Origin: Paralvinella palmiformis
Lineage: Eukaryota > Annelida > Polychaeta > Terebellida > Alvinellidae
Assembly: GCA_025642065.1 (NCBI GenBank)
Contig: JAODUP010000922.1
Coordinates: 298,694-362,693, forward strand
Reading direction: 5' to 3'
Length of the DNA: 64,000 bases
Shown: positions 11,859 through 24,513 of the stretch, piece by piece
How the letters are laid out: each line of letters opens with the position of its first letter
How positions within the stretch are numbered: the stretch's first letter is position 1
Notes under the pieces: model-generated
The model's input: the letters and a program-made list of their open reading frames with translations, nothing else
The model's database searches: none
What the model was told of the DNA's origin: nothing
Made by a program: the position numbers and the translations under genes

Positions 11859-12189
11859 CAGTTGATCCAATTGAATTTTAAGGTTTTTATTATATATATG
11901 TAGTAATCTTACATCGGGTAGTTCAATATCTAAAGGCATTACTTAATTATCTTTGGAGATTCTTAGTTCTATTTAGTCTGTTCGTGGTGTCACTTCATTA
12001 TCGTTGAAGATAAACTAATCTACCTAGACTGTCATGTTTTCTTAATTTCGGAAATATTATAAAATTTCCATTGAGGTTAGCTCAACATGTATCATGATAG
12101 ATGTATTACGATAGATGAATAGGCAGTGACTGTGTAGGACATCCTATACTTTTCTGGGATACGAAGTAAACAAGACGTTGTTGTTTTTT

Positions 12190-12520
12190 TCGGGGAGAAT
12201 CCCCAGGCTGTCGTTTATTCAGCACAACCTCTATGTTTTATTGGTTGAGAACCCTCCTCCCCCACCACTCATAGGGGAGCAATACGGAAAGATGGAGCCG
12301 AAATACCCTGAGGGTGGTCACTGCCAGAGTGTTTTACGTCCTCAGGGGTTTTAACGTCCCTCTTTATTTTTAATAATTCATTAGAGACGACAGCGCCATT
12401 TAACGTGGTCAGTCACCCACGATGTTGTGAACCGAGAAATTAATCCCTGAAAGTTTCGACCTCGAACCTGTGACCGTTGGCACCAAGCTTAACCGCTTGG
12501 CCACCGAAGCTCAAACTTTT
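12190..12520 (-). mobile_element. Possible tRNA-headed dispersed repeat (single copy here)
   Basis: The right end on the minus strand reads gagcttcggtggccaagcgg and then a box B-like ggttcgaggtcgaaa, as expected of a tRNA-derived head. No second copy in this window confirms it as a repeat. Confidence 0.4.
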
Positions 12521-12997
12521 ACTAGTAAACAAGACGGCTAAATACTGGGCTTGTATACGGTTGATTATTGTGTTCCAAAACTCTCTTTTAAAACACTCAC
12601 GCACTGGCCAAAGCTAATCTTATTTGAGGAAATAAAAGAACTGTTCCTTAGTGGCATTTAAAACAATCGGTGTCCACTCGATAAATGAGGCCGTTATTAG
12701 CAAGTGGTACAACTGACATGTATTACTTATGTTACTTGAGTAGATGGGATTCAAAACTGATTACATTTTTCTGGGTTCTCATAATCTAACATTATTGTGG
12801 CAAATCTATTTTTAGCAGATATCGGGGACTTTGATCCATGGAATCCAGTCACACGTAACAGACGTAGTATGTTCAAGTCAACAGACAGAGGGTCAACTTA
12901 CAACGTACTGAGCTTCAAGTTGAAGATGAAGAGGTAGATCTTCCACTCAAAATTTAAGCTGAAATAACTATGACTGAAATTATAATGATAGCGCGAT

Positions 12998-12999
<2 letters not shown>

Positions 13000-13035
<36 letters not shown>

Positions 13036-13037
13036 AA

Positions 13038-13064
<27 letters not shown>
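13000..13064. repeat. (CA)n-(TA)n microsatellite
   Basis: About 32 bp of CA followed by about 35 bp of TA, downstream of the LRRC74 stop codon. Confidence 0.9.
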
Positions 13065-13069
<5 letters not shown>

Positions 13070-13159
13070 AGCAAAAATTCGATTTCATTTACTTGCCTGT
13101 GAGTGTAGGAATCATATTTAAACAAGAACCGGCTTTATGCTAAAGATGACTAGAAGTGA

Positions 13160-13165
13160 TTTATT
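13160..13165 (-). promoter_or_regulatory. Candidate polyadenylation signal of the LRRC74 gene
   Basis: AATAAA on the minus strand, about 25 bp after the stop codon at 13188. The very short implied 3' UTR makes it tentative. Confidence 0.4.
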
Positions 13166-13187
13166 CCAATAATTAATAATCAAGATG

Positions 13188-16100
13188 CTATCCATGCATC
13201 TGATACATAGGATTATTTTTTAAATCATCTGTCAGTGTAGTCTGAGCTAGATTGTTCTTATCCAACAGATGAGGATCATTTTCGTCATCGCGTGAGTTAT
13301 TTATCTCAATCACATAATGTTCATCGTTGTTCTTATCCATAGTTTCTGTCTTATTTACATCAGCTTGTCTAAGTCGCAGCAACCGTTCCTCAAGTTTCAC
13401 TTCCTCGTGACGTTTCTGTGCTTCCTGAAATGTCAACGTCAGGTATACATATACAATAGATCCCGCATACGGATCCAGTATCTAAGGCACACGTACTTAT
13501 ATTAGATCCCACATAGTCCCACACTGTTCGTTGTGTATACATGGCATGGCTAATTATAATTCGAAGTTGTGTCAACGTTTTGTTTTTATTAACTTGTGCT
13601 CCCCCACCCGATCTTTAATACTTTTGTTATCTAATAGTCAACAACACTTACCATTGAGAGAAAGCTATAATGTTTTCTTAGCAATATATACTATTGTTTA
13701 TGGGAAATATCATATATAATTTGTCACTGTATGTACCTTAAATAAACATATATCACTTGTGGTCCGATGGACGAATAATTATTTGGTTCATAAAGGTTAA
13801 TCGGTAAGAGTTTATTACATCACGGGATGTTAGTTATATTACAGACCATACAATGATAGAATACTTGATGTCACTATAGAGAGTGCGGTCTACCGGGACA
13901 TTTACAATACAGGATGTTAAAAATTAATATGTGCTAATCCTAACCCTTAAAGTACCGTAGACTACGGATAAGCGGTAGACCGCAAGCTATTGTATCACCA
14001 TACTGTAGACTACGGATACGGCGGTAGACCGTACGCTTAGTATCACCTACTGTAGACTACGGATACGGCGGTAGACCGCACGCTATTGTATCACCTTACA
14101 GTAGACTACGGATACGGCGGTAGACCGTACGCTATTGTATCACCATACTGTAGACTACGGATACGGCGGTAGACCGCACGCTATAGTATCACCTTACAGT
14201 AGACTACGGATACGGCGGTAGACCGCACGCTATAGTATCACCTTACAGTAGACTACGGATACGGCGGTAGACCGTACGCTTTGTATCACCATACTGTAGA
14301 CTACGGATACGGCGGTAGACCGCACGCTATAGTATCACCAATTACAGTAACTACGATAGTATGGTGCATAATTTATAACATGCTATAAAATAAACACGAA
14401 CATAGTTTATAATAAAATAAAGTTGCATAGCACGTAGAAAAAAATCATACGGCGGTAGACCGCACGCTATAGTATCACCTTACAGTAGACTACGGATACG
14501 GCGGTAGACCGCACGCTATAGTATCACCTTACAGTAGACTACGGATACGGCGGTAGACCGCACGCCATAGTATCACCTTACAGTAGACTACGGATACGGC
14601 GGTAGACCGCACGCTATAGTATCACCTTACGGTAGACTACGGATACGGCGGTAGACCGCACGCTATAGTATCACCTTACAGTAGACTACGGATACGGCGG
14701 TAGACCGCACGCTATAGTATCACCGAATACTTAATATTGCCGCAGATGTTAACAAAAATCCTACATAAAACAAAAAACTGATAGTATGGTGCATAATTTA
14801 TAACATGCTATAAAATAAACACGAACATAGTTTATAATAAAATAAAGTTGCATAGCACGTAGAAAAAAATCATCACATTGGAAAATATCCTTCTTAAAGA
14901 CTTAAGGACCATTAGAAAGATTAAATTATCCATACGTGAATATTATCTAGTTAAATATACCAACCTCCTTCTTTTATTTAAAATTTTTATTATATTATTT
15001 TCTCTCGTTTATCGTAAACACTAAAACAACAACAGTAATATCAATTATTGTAATTTACTTCATTTTCAAACATTCACTGAGGTCACCCATATTTTGCCCA
15101 ATTGGGCTGTTTATCATTGGACCATTGCCCACTGGACAGCTCACCATAAGAACAATATGTAAATCGATAGTTAGTAAGAGATATTAGTAAATATAATACT
15201 TCTATATTATAAATGTTTAATTTATTAGAAATATGTTTACATGTTACAAAATTTACTTTAATCTACTGTCAAAAACCGGATGAGCCAATTATTCCCACTC
15301 GATATCACTAACATCACGAAAAATAACAAGGTGTTTTCTATCAGGGCTGAAGAATATATTTCACGTTTATTATCAGTGACTTCAAAAGTGCTCATTGTTT
15401 GTCCCATATCGTGTAAGTTTAGAAATCTACTTTACGAATAAAGGATGAATTAAGAGATGCAACATTTGTGTTTCATCTCCTTATACACTTACGTGTCATG
15501 TGCTTACGAGAAATAAATTTACATTGAATCAAATCAACTGATATTGTAATACTTAACTGGATAACTATTCTGCCTATGACAGAATATTGGTCACGAAATG
15601 AATGTACAATTTGTTTAAACAACGAATAATATACTTTTAAACAACTTTTGTTGTTGTTGTTTTATCAATTACAATTACCTGGTTTAATTATTTACTTTCC
15701 CAGTGAGTTACTATTCTACTGACTGTATGTATCTGATCAAACAATTATTAGTCTAACCGATATACAAGACACTAAATCCATCATACACAGGCTCGATTAA
15801 CAAATTCTTCAAATTAATGATGAATCTGTTTGAAAACGCAGGACTGTTATTATGAATAATCATAAACAATTTAATTGTTTGTTTTTAGTCAATTGAAGTA
15901 AACCCCCACCCCCTCATGATTAAGGTCAAGCGATACATGCCATTTTACGACATTGTGTAACAAAATACTATCTAATAGTGAAGGATGATAAAGTGATAAT
16001 AAACTCTTGATATTTGTGTTAATCCTGGTGATGATGATGATTATGATGATCTGATGATGGTGTTATTAATGATGATGATGGTCACGATGACGGCGGTGGT

Positions 16101-17834
16101 GATGGCCATGATGATAGTATTTGTGATGATGATGAAAGCGATGATAATTATGTGTTGATGAGTTGACGATGAAGGTGGTAATGATGGTGAGGGTTATGGG
16201 GTTGATAGTGATGATGATGATGATGATAGTGATGATGACGACGACGATGGAGTTGATTATGATGATGATGATGAGGGTTATGACTTTGATGTCGATGTTG
16301 ATGAAGGTGGTGGGGGTGGTGCTGATGATGTTGATTGTGTTGATCACGTGGATGACGACAAAGATAATTCCATTTACATTTGTCTAATCTAGACTAACTA
16401 CAATATCATACCAAATGTTCGTTGATTCAATAATGCTGAAGCAGATGAACAATAAATAGATTATTATATTTACAAATCAAATCATTTTCAGTAACAAACG
16501 AAATACTTTAATAATTAAGATGCGTCCTTAGTTATTGGAGATTTGAACTGATTTCTGACAAAAATGTCAAACTCGGTGTAGCGTGCCTGAAGTCAACTCG
16601 TGCCAGAAGTCAACATCACCATTTCCATGTTTACTCTAATTAACTTCTAATATGTAATTTAAAAGGTTATTTTGTGTAGTTCTGATCGTGATCGAGATTG
16701 TGTTTTAGTTTCGAGATTATGGCAATATTCGTCGCCGTGCTATATAGTTATTTGTCCTTCAGCTTGAGCGGGCTCGTTCTCTGAATATGTTCTACTTTAG
16801 TTTAGTAAAGAATAAATAAAATAATAATATCAGCTTATTTCGGCTCAAAGCAATACAAAGAAATTATTACAACATAAACCTTCATGTTGACTTATGGCAC
16901 GTCTATCAAAATCTCAAACCAACAACAAACAAAATGGGGTAGTGCGCATGCGCGTGCAAGCGCTGGGCATGCGCTACACCAGGGACATAAATATTGGGAT
17001 GTGGGTGGAGAGTGGAGATGGAGATGAATGGGGGATAGTTATCATTCAAGAAAATATGCAAGGATGAAGCAATGGTTATCTAAGACGGGTACATTTAAGT
17101 AAGCCAACCCGGAATTAAAATTTGCTGACTATTAAACTTTAGTTATAAATACGGGACTAGAATTAACAACTTCCCGGTCATCCATCAAGCCAAATTTATT
17201 ATTAACATACACCGAACCAACAAGCGCGGACTTATATCCTTACCAACAGGGCAGTCTTAACAGCACCATAGCCCTCCCTCCCCAGGAAAAGCAGTGTACT
17301 GGGGCCCCTACCAACACAAAAACTCACAGCAAGTCACAACATACATAGATTAGGATGGGGCCCCTATGCTTGTGAAGCCCCTGGGCAACAACATGCCAAT
17401 GCGTTGAGGCTGCCCTGAATAAAACTGTTTAGTATTTACCACACCAGGGTGTAGGGTGTAGGATTACTTAAACGTGCTTAACATACACAACTTAGCATGG
17501 GCCACTATGCTTGTGGGACCCGTATACTTGTTAGGTCCCCCGGCAAGTGTCCATAGGGGCCATGCGTTAAGACCGCCCTGCTTACCAGCATCTTCCGGTT
17601 GATTTCTTCCGATTTCGCCTTGAATTCTTTCTGGAGCATCACATCCATGGCGCTGACCCCGTCTCCCTCCAACAGCGAGCGCAACAGTTCGCTTTGGTCT
17701 AACCTTGGATCGACATCATTGTGTACCGTACGCCGACCTCGCCGCGAGAGGACAGCACCTGTCAGTACTGTTAGGTTCCTGTGGGCACGTATCAGAGCCA
17801 GCTCATCCATGAACTCGTCATCGACCTCGACGCC
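13188..17834 (-). CDS. LRRC74: LRRC74 exons 10-11 (charged C-terminal tail)
   Basis: Exon 10 (17586-17834) encodes 83 residues containing DDEFMDELALIRAHRNLTVL and an amphipathic EFKAKSEEINRKML end; its donor is the target site of a MITE. Exon 11 (13188-13424) follows acatttcag and encodes EAQKRHEEVKLEERLLRL, an Asn/Asp-rich tail and the stop. The first part could be coiled coil. Confidence 0.85.
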
Positions 17835-17877
17835 CTGGAAAACGCGTGAGAAATGTGTGTGTCTGTCTGTGTGTGTT

Positions 17878-17923
<46 letters not shown>

Positions 17924-18888
17924 CGATGAAAGATGAAACATTCTTCAGGTATAGTTAGGAAGATAGAGGTTTGAAGCCCGATCATAGTGAGCGGCGACCT
18001 ACTGCGCTACCAATAAGGACATGAAGAAACACCCAACATCGCAAAAACAATTACTTGTGTGCGTATAAATCATTTATTGTTGATGGAAATCATCCATTGT
18101 TGGCAGCAAACAATAACCCGTTGCATTCATACATTTTCACTTCTTGTTATTAAGATCAGGAATTTGGACGCCATTAGTAAGAGGAAGGTGGACTGGTGTA
18201 ATGGCTGTGAGGCGTGTAACAGATAGTTCACTCGCTGGAGAAACTTTAAATTTTGTTTAATTAATCACAAGCTTAAAAACAGCGCTACACGTGGACTTTA
18301 AAGCTTTATAACTAAGGATTTAGAAGAATAATAAGTCCCGAATCATAGTCCCAACCAATATCGTATTCATCCCTATTTAAGACTCTTTTGTCAGACCTTT
18401 TTGCGAACACACAGACAAATAAAGATTCGGGTATGCGTGTGTTCATTTAAAAGAAAGTTTAAGCTAAAAAACTCAAATAACACAGGGAAAGAGCAGGTAG
18501 ACACCATCAAGTGCTGCCCACGTGGCGAATAAATATTTTTGGGCGAAAATAAACATACACACATTCGCTTTTATTTATATAGATATACCGGTCATTAATA
18601 CCCTAATATCACTCACCTAAAATTTAGATCGCCACAATTGAAATTATAATTTTAAATTTCAATTCCTACCTCAATCTGTAGTTCTTTAAATACATCGTGT
18701 TTCATTTTGCCGATTGCCTTAATGAGTAATGTCGCTGCCTGAGCAGTCAGTGGATTCTTATTCAGCTGGAACAAGTGGTTGAGGCAAGAGATAGAGTCAA
18801 ATAATTTATGATATATTAAGTATCTCTCTCTCAAATAAGTTATGATATATTAAGTATCTCTCTCTCAAATAAGTTATGATATATTAAG

Positions 18889-18924
<36 letters not shown>

Positions 18925-18984
18925 TGTGTGTGTGCGTGCGTGTGCGTTCGAAACACACACACGAAAACGCACTCACACACATAT

Positions 18985-19019
<35 letters not shown>

Positions 19020-22000
19020 TGCGCATGCTAGTAATCACGAAAATGAACGGTACCTTAGGTAAACATAAGAGCCTACTGTGTAGTCGTACCTTGAGAATCT
19101 CCAGAGAAGTATTTTTCTGGAGTGCCCGGAATATACAAGCAGCACCCTCTGAGTGTACTCTGTTTGCTGATAAATCCAGATCGAGTAACGTTTTGTTCTT
19201 TTTTAGTGATTCTTCCAAAGTCTGACATCCCTCTAGACCAAATCCATTCCAGGAGACATCCAACTTCAAGAGACCTCTGTTATCCTGAAGATTTTAATCC
19301 AGGTCTTACACAAACCAAACATATCCAACCACTTAGCGTAACTGGTAGCGCACTACCTTGCAGATTTCTAGGTAAGGGTTCGAATCCAATTTATAACTGT
19401 GTCTGTTGGTTGTTTCATTTTAATATCTCGTTGCCCTGGGGTAAAATACTCACTCACTCACTCACTCACTCAATCAATCAATCAATCAATCAATCAATTA
19501 AATTAAATGTCATACTACTCGCCAGACAACATTATCAGATAGATCTGACACATATTTCTGGTATCCATTTTAAAACAATGTTTAAAATCACAAACGGATA
19601 GTACAGGCCTAGATCTGTTTTTCAAGTAAATGCTGAAAGTCCTTAGATGAGCGGTACTGGACTTCAAACACAAAGACAATGTTTTAATCACGTTTTCATA
19701 TAGCACATTTAATAATAATAATAATAACACAGATTTAATCATCGCTCTTATTAGCAGGACACATTCACATGGCGTGTACAACTTATCTTCGCCCCCCCCC
19801 ATTCGATGATATGTATGTAAAAATCCAATATGAAACTTGAACGATCAATATTATTTATCGGTAAAAGCAACCTTGAACGGGTGAGAATTTAGAAGCTAGA
19901 TTTGAACTTTCCAACTATACATTGGGACTACGATACTGAACGTACACTCGCCATACGACTTGAGCCGAGACACAGTTGTCTGCAATAATATCTGACTGGA
20001 TGACCTGAGTATTCGGGGTGGCTTTCTATGACTCGATTGGGGTGCCTCCGTGGTCTAGTGGTAGCGCGTTGGCCCATAGATCACTACCACCCGTGTTCGA
20101 ATCTCGGCGTCGGCATATCTGAAGGGTGTTTCATCTTTGACTTCGCTTCATTACCTTTGGAGGTCGGTCGGCTCATTTAGCCTATCATGTGCACAAAAGT
20201 GGCCGTAATACATCAATCATCATCATCATCATCTATGACCCGAGTATTCAGGATGACTCTCTATCATGCCACTAATAGATTTAAAAGCTATCAGTAAAGT
20301 CTTGAAATTGATACGCTGTTTAGAACTTGGGTCATATATCCGGATTTTCAAATAGTTTTCACTCTGTAAACTGATCTAAATAAAATCCTAGTTTAAGAAT
20401 AATGGGAGATGCACCATTCTGCGATACTGTTTTTTTATTATATAATGTGGTGAAGCCGAATAGGTAAGATTTGTATTATCATATTTTGATTCTAGAAGAT
20501 TTTGAGTTATCCATAGCCGAATGTCAGCAATACGACGTTATAACTTATCCAACGGAGAGGAGAAATTTAACTCATTGTCATGATTTTTTGGATATATACG
20601 TTTGTGTGTCATCCACATACAAGTGATATTTTAACGCCATATCGCTGCACAATGACATCGTAATGACCTGCGAAAACCAAACGACCAAAAACAGAATCCC
20701 GTGATACACACAAGATAACAGAATACTCTTACACTGGTTGTCAATTGATCAGATATTGAATTTTGTCGCACAGACCTTGATCGATTTGGCGACGGCAACG
20801 GCACCACTTCCTCTGATCATATTCCAGCTGAGATCCAGAGACAATAGCGTGTCATTGGAAGCTACGAGTAATATAGTGCATGTTAAACCACAATCAATAC
20901 TGTACCAATCACCTATGGGATACCATTACTAGATAGAGGTTAAAACCAACATATAAACGGATCTCATCCAGTAGTGAGTATTTCTCTATACTGTCTGACA
21001 TTACTAAAGACTTCTGACTACTGTTGACATTACTAAAGACTTCTGACTACTGTCTGACATTACTAAAGACTTCTGACTACTGTCTGACATTACTAAAGAC
21101 TTCTGACTACTGCCTTACATTACTAAAATCTTCTGACTACTGTCTGACATTACTAAAGACTTCTGACTGGTGTCTGACATTACTAATGACTTCTGACTAC
21201 TGTCTGACATTACTAAAGACTTCTGACTACTGTCTGACATTACTAAAGACTTCTGACTACTGTCTGACATTACTAAAGACTTCTGACTAGTGTCTGACAT
21301 TACTAAAGGCTTCTGACTACTGTCTGACATTACTAAAGACTTCTGACTAGTGTCTGACATTACTAAAGGCTTCTGAATACTGTCTGATATTACTAAAGAC
21401 TTCTGACTAGTGTCTGACATTACTAAAGGCTTCTGACTACTGTCTGACATTACTAAAGACTTCTGACTAGTGTCTGACATTACTAAAGGCTTCTGAATAC
21501 TGTCTGATATTACTAAAGACTTCTGACTACTGCCTGACATTACTAAAGACTTCTGACTACTGCCTGACATTACTAAAGACTTCTGACTACTGCCTGACAT
21601 TACTAAAGACTTCTGACTACTGCCTGACATTACTAAAGATTTCTGAATATAGAGCGAGAGAGTTACCAATAGAGGGCGCCAGCTTGTATGCCCCATTATT
21701 GTCAATTGAGCAGTTACTTAGGCTCAGTTCCTTAACGTTGATATTATTCTGTAAATAAATACAAAGCATGATTGAATGTATGCCTATTTTTGTGTTTTGT
21801 TCAGAGAATGAGTGCACGTCTACTTGCTCGCGAATCAACACATCCGTGTATTTTGGGTACATATGGTGACGGTAAATTAACAACCGTACACGCACAAATT
21901 ATGTGCTTTGTTATTAATACACACAACGACATCTAATGGATATAATAGTTTATCAAATAAACACGCATTACTATGTGTTTACGTGTCATTAATAAATAAC

Positions 22001-24479
22001 ACTGATGTAAAGTATTGATCAGAACGTGTAATTATCTACCACATATATATAATAACTTATAACATTAAAACGCAAAAGGTACCTACGTCAATAAAGTATT
22101 GTACGTATTCAACGGCCTTCTTACTTAATGTGTTACCTGTAGAAAATGACAAACATGATTTCGTTCATAAGACATAAATATACAGCAGTAGAGAGGAATC
22201 AGAGGGGGGGGGTGGATAGAGAAGAGAGAGAGAGAGAGAGAGAGAGCTAATATCCAATGGACATACCAGCTAACGATAGCTTCTGTAGTTCACGTTTATC
22301 CTCAAAGACGGCGCACAAACTCCGTATACCATCCTCATCAATATTGTTACCGGATAGATCCTGTTGATGACAAACAAACATCGCTCGATACAATATGGAA
22401 TATTAATAATAACAACGACAACACGTACACAACACTAACGCCAGCTGTTAACAAGTGAACACCGTCTACCTCCCAAGTATTTAACATAATTAATAACATA
22501 CCAGCTCTGTTATGGCCACGTTTATGGACAGCATCTGAGCCAGGGCCTGTGCACCGGCACCTTCCGTGTTGTTGTCAGACAGGTCCAGTTTCTTTACTTC
22601 TGTATTGTTCTGATAGGACAACAGCATTAGGAGAGAGAAGTTGGTCATGAATTAACGGAGCTTCATCAACGGAAATTCAGCGAGGTACTAAACCCAGTAA
22701 CAATAAAGCTTTATCCAACAAACTGTTGTTACGATATTTAATTCTTATGTCTTTAAAGGATGCACCACACATTCTACAAAACATAACTATCAACGAGTAT
22801 ATCTACTGAGAAGCTGATCATGTGCCACCACTTTTACGGGATGTGAGAAGATGGACCCTTTAAACCGATTAGCAGTGATTGAATACCGCTCTCTGGTGCC
22901 CGAGGAGAGCTTGACCGCTACCTATGCTAATTTGGCGAGATTTCACTTCGACTTTTTTACAGGTCGTGACGAAATTAAAAGTTATGTTCTTTGAATAACA
23001 CTCACATTCATTGGTTCAGCGGGACATTTTGGTACACGAGATCGCTCATCATAACACTAATAAACGCGAATTTAATAGGCAATAAGTCAACAGTTCGCCA
23101 TCTTGGCCGCCTGTCTTTTGATCATGTGACACTGAAAATACAAACTACGAATACACCGTCGCGCAAAATAATGTCCCATACTACAATTTAAACACACCTT
23201 AACAATATAAGCCAAATATTGTCCTTATGCTTTATTTATTAAAAGTACATAAGAGTGCTGAGGTGCAAGTGGTAAAATTAATTATATTAAGGAGATCAAT
23301 TAACACGTGGTGCTACAAACGCGCTCTAAATATTTTGCAGGAGATTTATTTAGGATTGCGTAATAAAACCAACGTCGTCATCATGCGCATGCGCAAGTTT
23401 ACCGGAATTTCAGCTTGCGTATGTACATATCTAATGGAAATTTATTTTATCATGGCTGTATACGAACACACTTTTTGAAAACATAAATTGATCAATTTCT
23501 TGTGTTTAATACTATCGTATATTTGCCGAAAGTGTGCCAACTGGATTGTGTACACTTGGAGTAACATAATTACTTGAAATCAAAAGCTGCCAAGTCCTTA
23601 GGGAAATTCGAAGTGCAACCTCGCCAAACGTGCATGGGTAGCGTATTGGCCCTACTCAGAACAGGGCCATACATTGGCTAGCCGAATCCGTACGACAGAG
23701 GGCGTCCGATTGTCTCTTACCACCAAAGCGACGGCCAACGCACGTGTTCCCTTCGAGCCGAGGCCATGCGATGCCATGGCTACTTCCGGCCAACCATTCC
23801 ATAGTACTCGTTCGACGTACGACGATGGCACTATGCCGAGCTCGCTACATGCCAACTCGTACTGGATCACTCTGTCGTCTCGTCCCTGTTCCTCCGCGGT
23901 CCGTGTGACCGGTGTTTCTATACGAAGAAGATGATAACTTCGTTAATATTTGTTTGCGAATGTTAAACCTCCGGGGGGGGGGGGTTGATTGATTGATGTT
24001 TTACGGCCACTTTTGTGCACATGGTAGGCTCAATGGGCCGAGCGACCTCCAAAGGTAACGAAGCGAAGTCGAAGATGAAACAATTTATGACCACGTCGAG
24101 ATTATAGCGATCTGTGGTCGAGCGCATTACCAATTAGACCATGAAGGCGTCCCAAACCTCCATAGAGTATCATCAGCGACAATTACGTCTTTACGATCCT
24201 GAACCGGGTGAGATTTAGGAAGGAAATCCACTCATATTGTATATCGACGGGTTGATGATGCTGCTAAAATTCGCTCACCTCCGTGATAATTACGCGGTCT
24301 TTGTTGCTGACCTTAATAGCTATTTGGAAACGTTCTTACAGAAATTTGAACGAAATCCGAAACATAAACAACGCTCGCCACACGAGATTACGTACAAAGG
24401 CGACCCATTAGCGTTGTGTACAATGTCGGTAATGGTCTTGAATGGGATAGATCTCACACACACACACACACACACACAC

Positions 24480-24513
<34 letters not shown>

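Larger units (their letters stand above)
6223..13187. other. Intergenic region between the LRRC74 3' end and the mucin-like promoter side
   Basis: No exon with supportive protein content was found on either strand. The region holds SINEs (7527-7718, about 9420-9520, 9889-10040) and a tRNA-headed composite repeat with a perfect palindrome (8400-8738). It also has a degenerate tRNA-like repeat near 12190-12520, CA-rich tracts (7302-7520, 10632-10722, with TG at 10826-10856) and TA tracts (11829-11857, 13029-13064). A GC- and CpG-rich patch at 6560-6660 lies upstream of the mucin-like start. Confidence 0.5.
13425..17238 (-). other. Last intron of LRRC74 (between exons 11 and 10), main part
   Basis: It contains the 49-bp satellite system (13953-14873), a GAT-rich microsatellite (16027-16345) and otherwise AT-rich unique-looking sequence. 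No exon was found in it. Confidence 0.6.

Noticed and set aside
13953..14725. CRISPR-like repeat with dyads
   Set aside because: Units are contiguous, without unique spacers, and the genome is eukaryotic.
16066..16387. Ile/Thr/His-rich and Met/Val-rich ORFs
   Set aside because: Translations of the GAT-rich tract.
20738..20932. Plus-strand ORF over 20776-20861
   Set aside because: Antisense shadow of LRRC74 exon 7.
21115..21705. 196-codon minus-strand frame QKSLVMSD(T/S)S repeat
   Set aside because: It is a product of the 30-bp minisatellite, whose period is a multiple of three; it is intronic.
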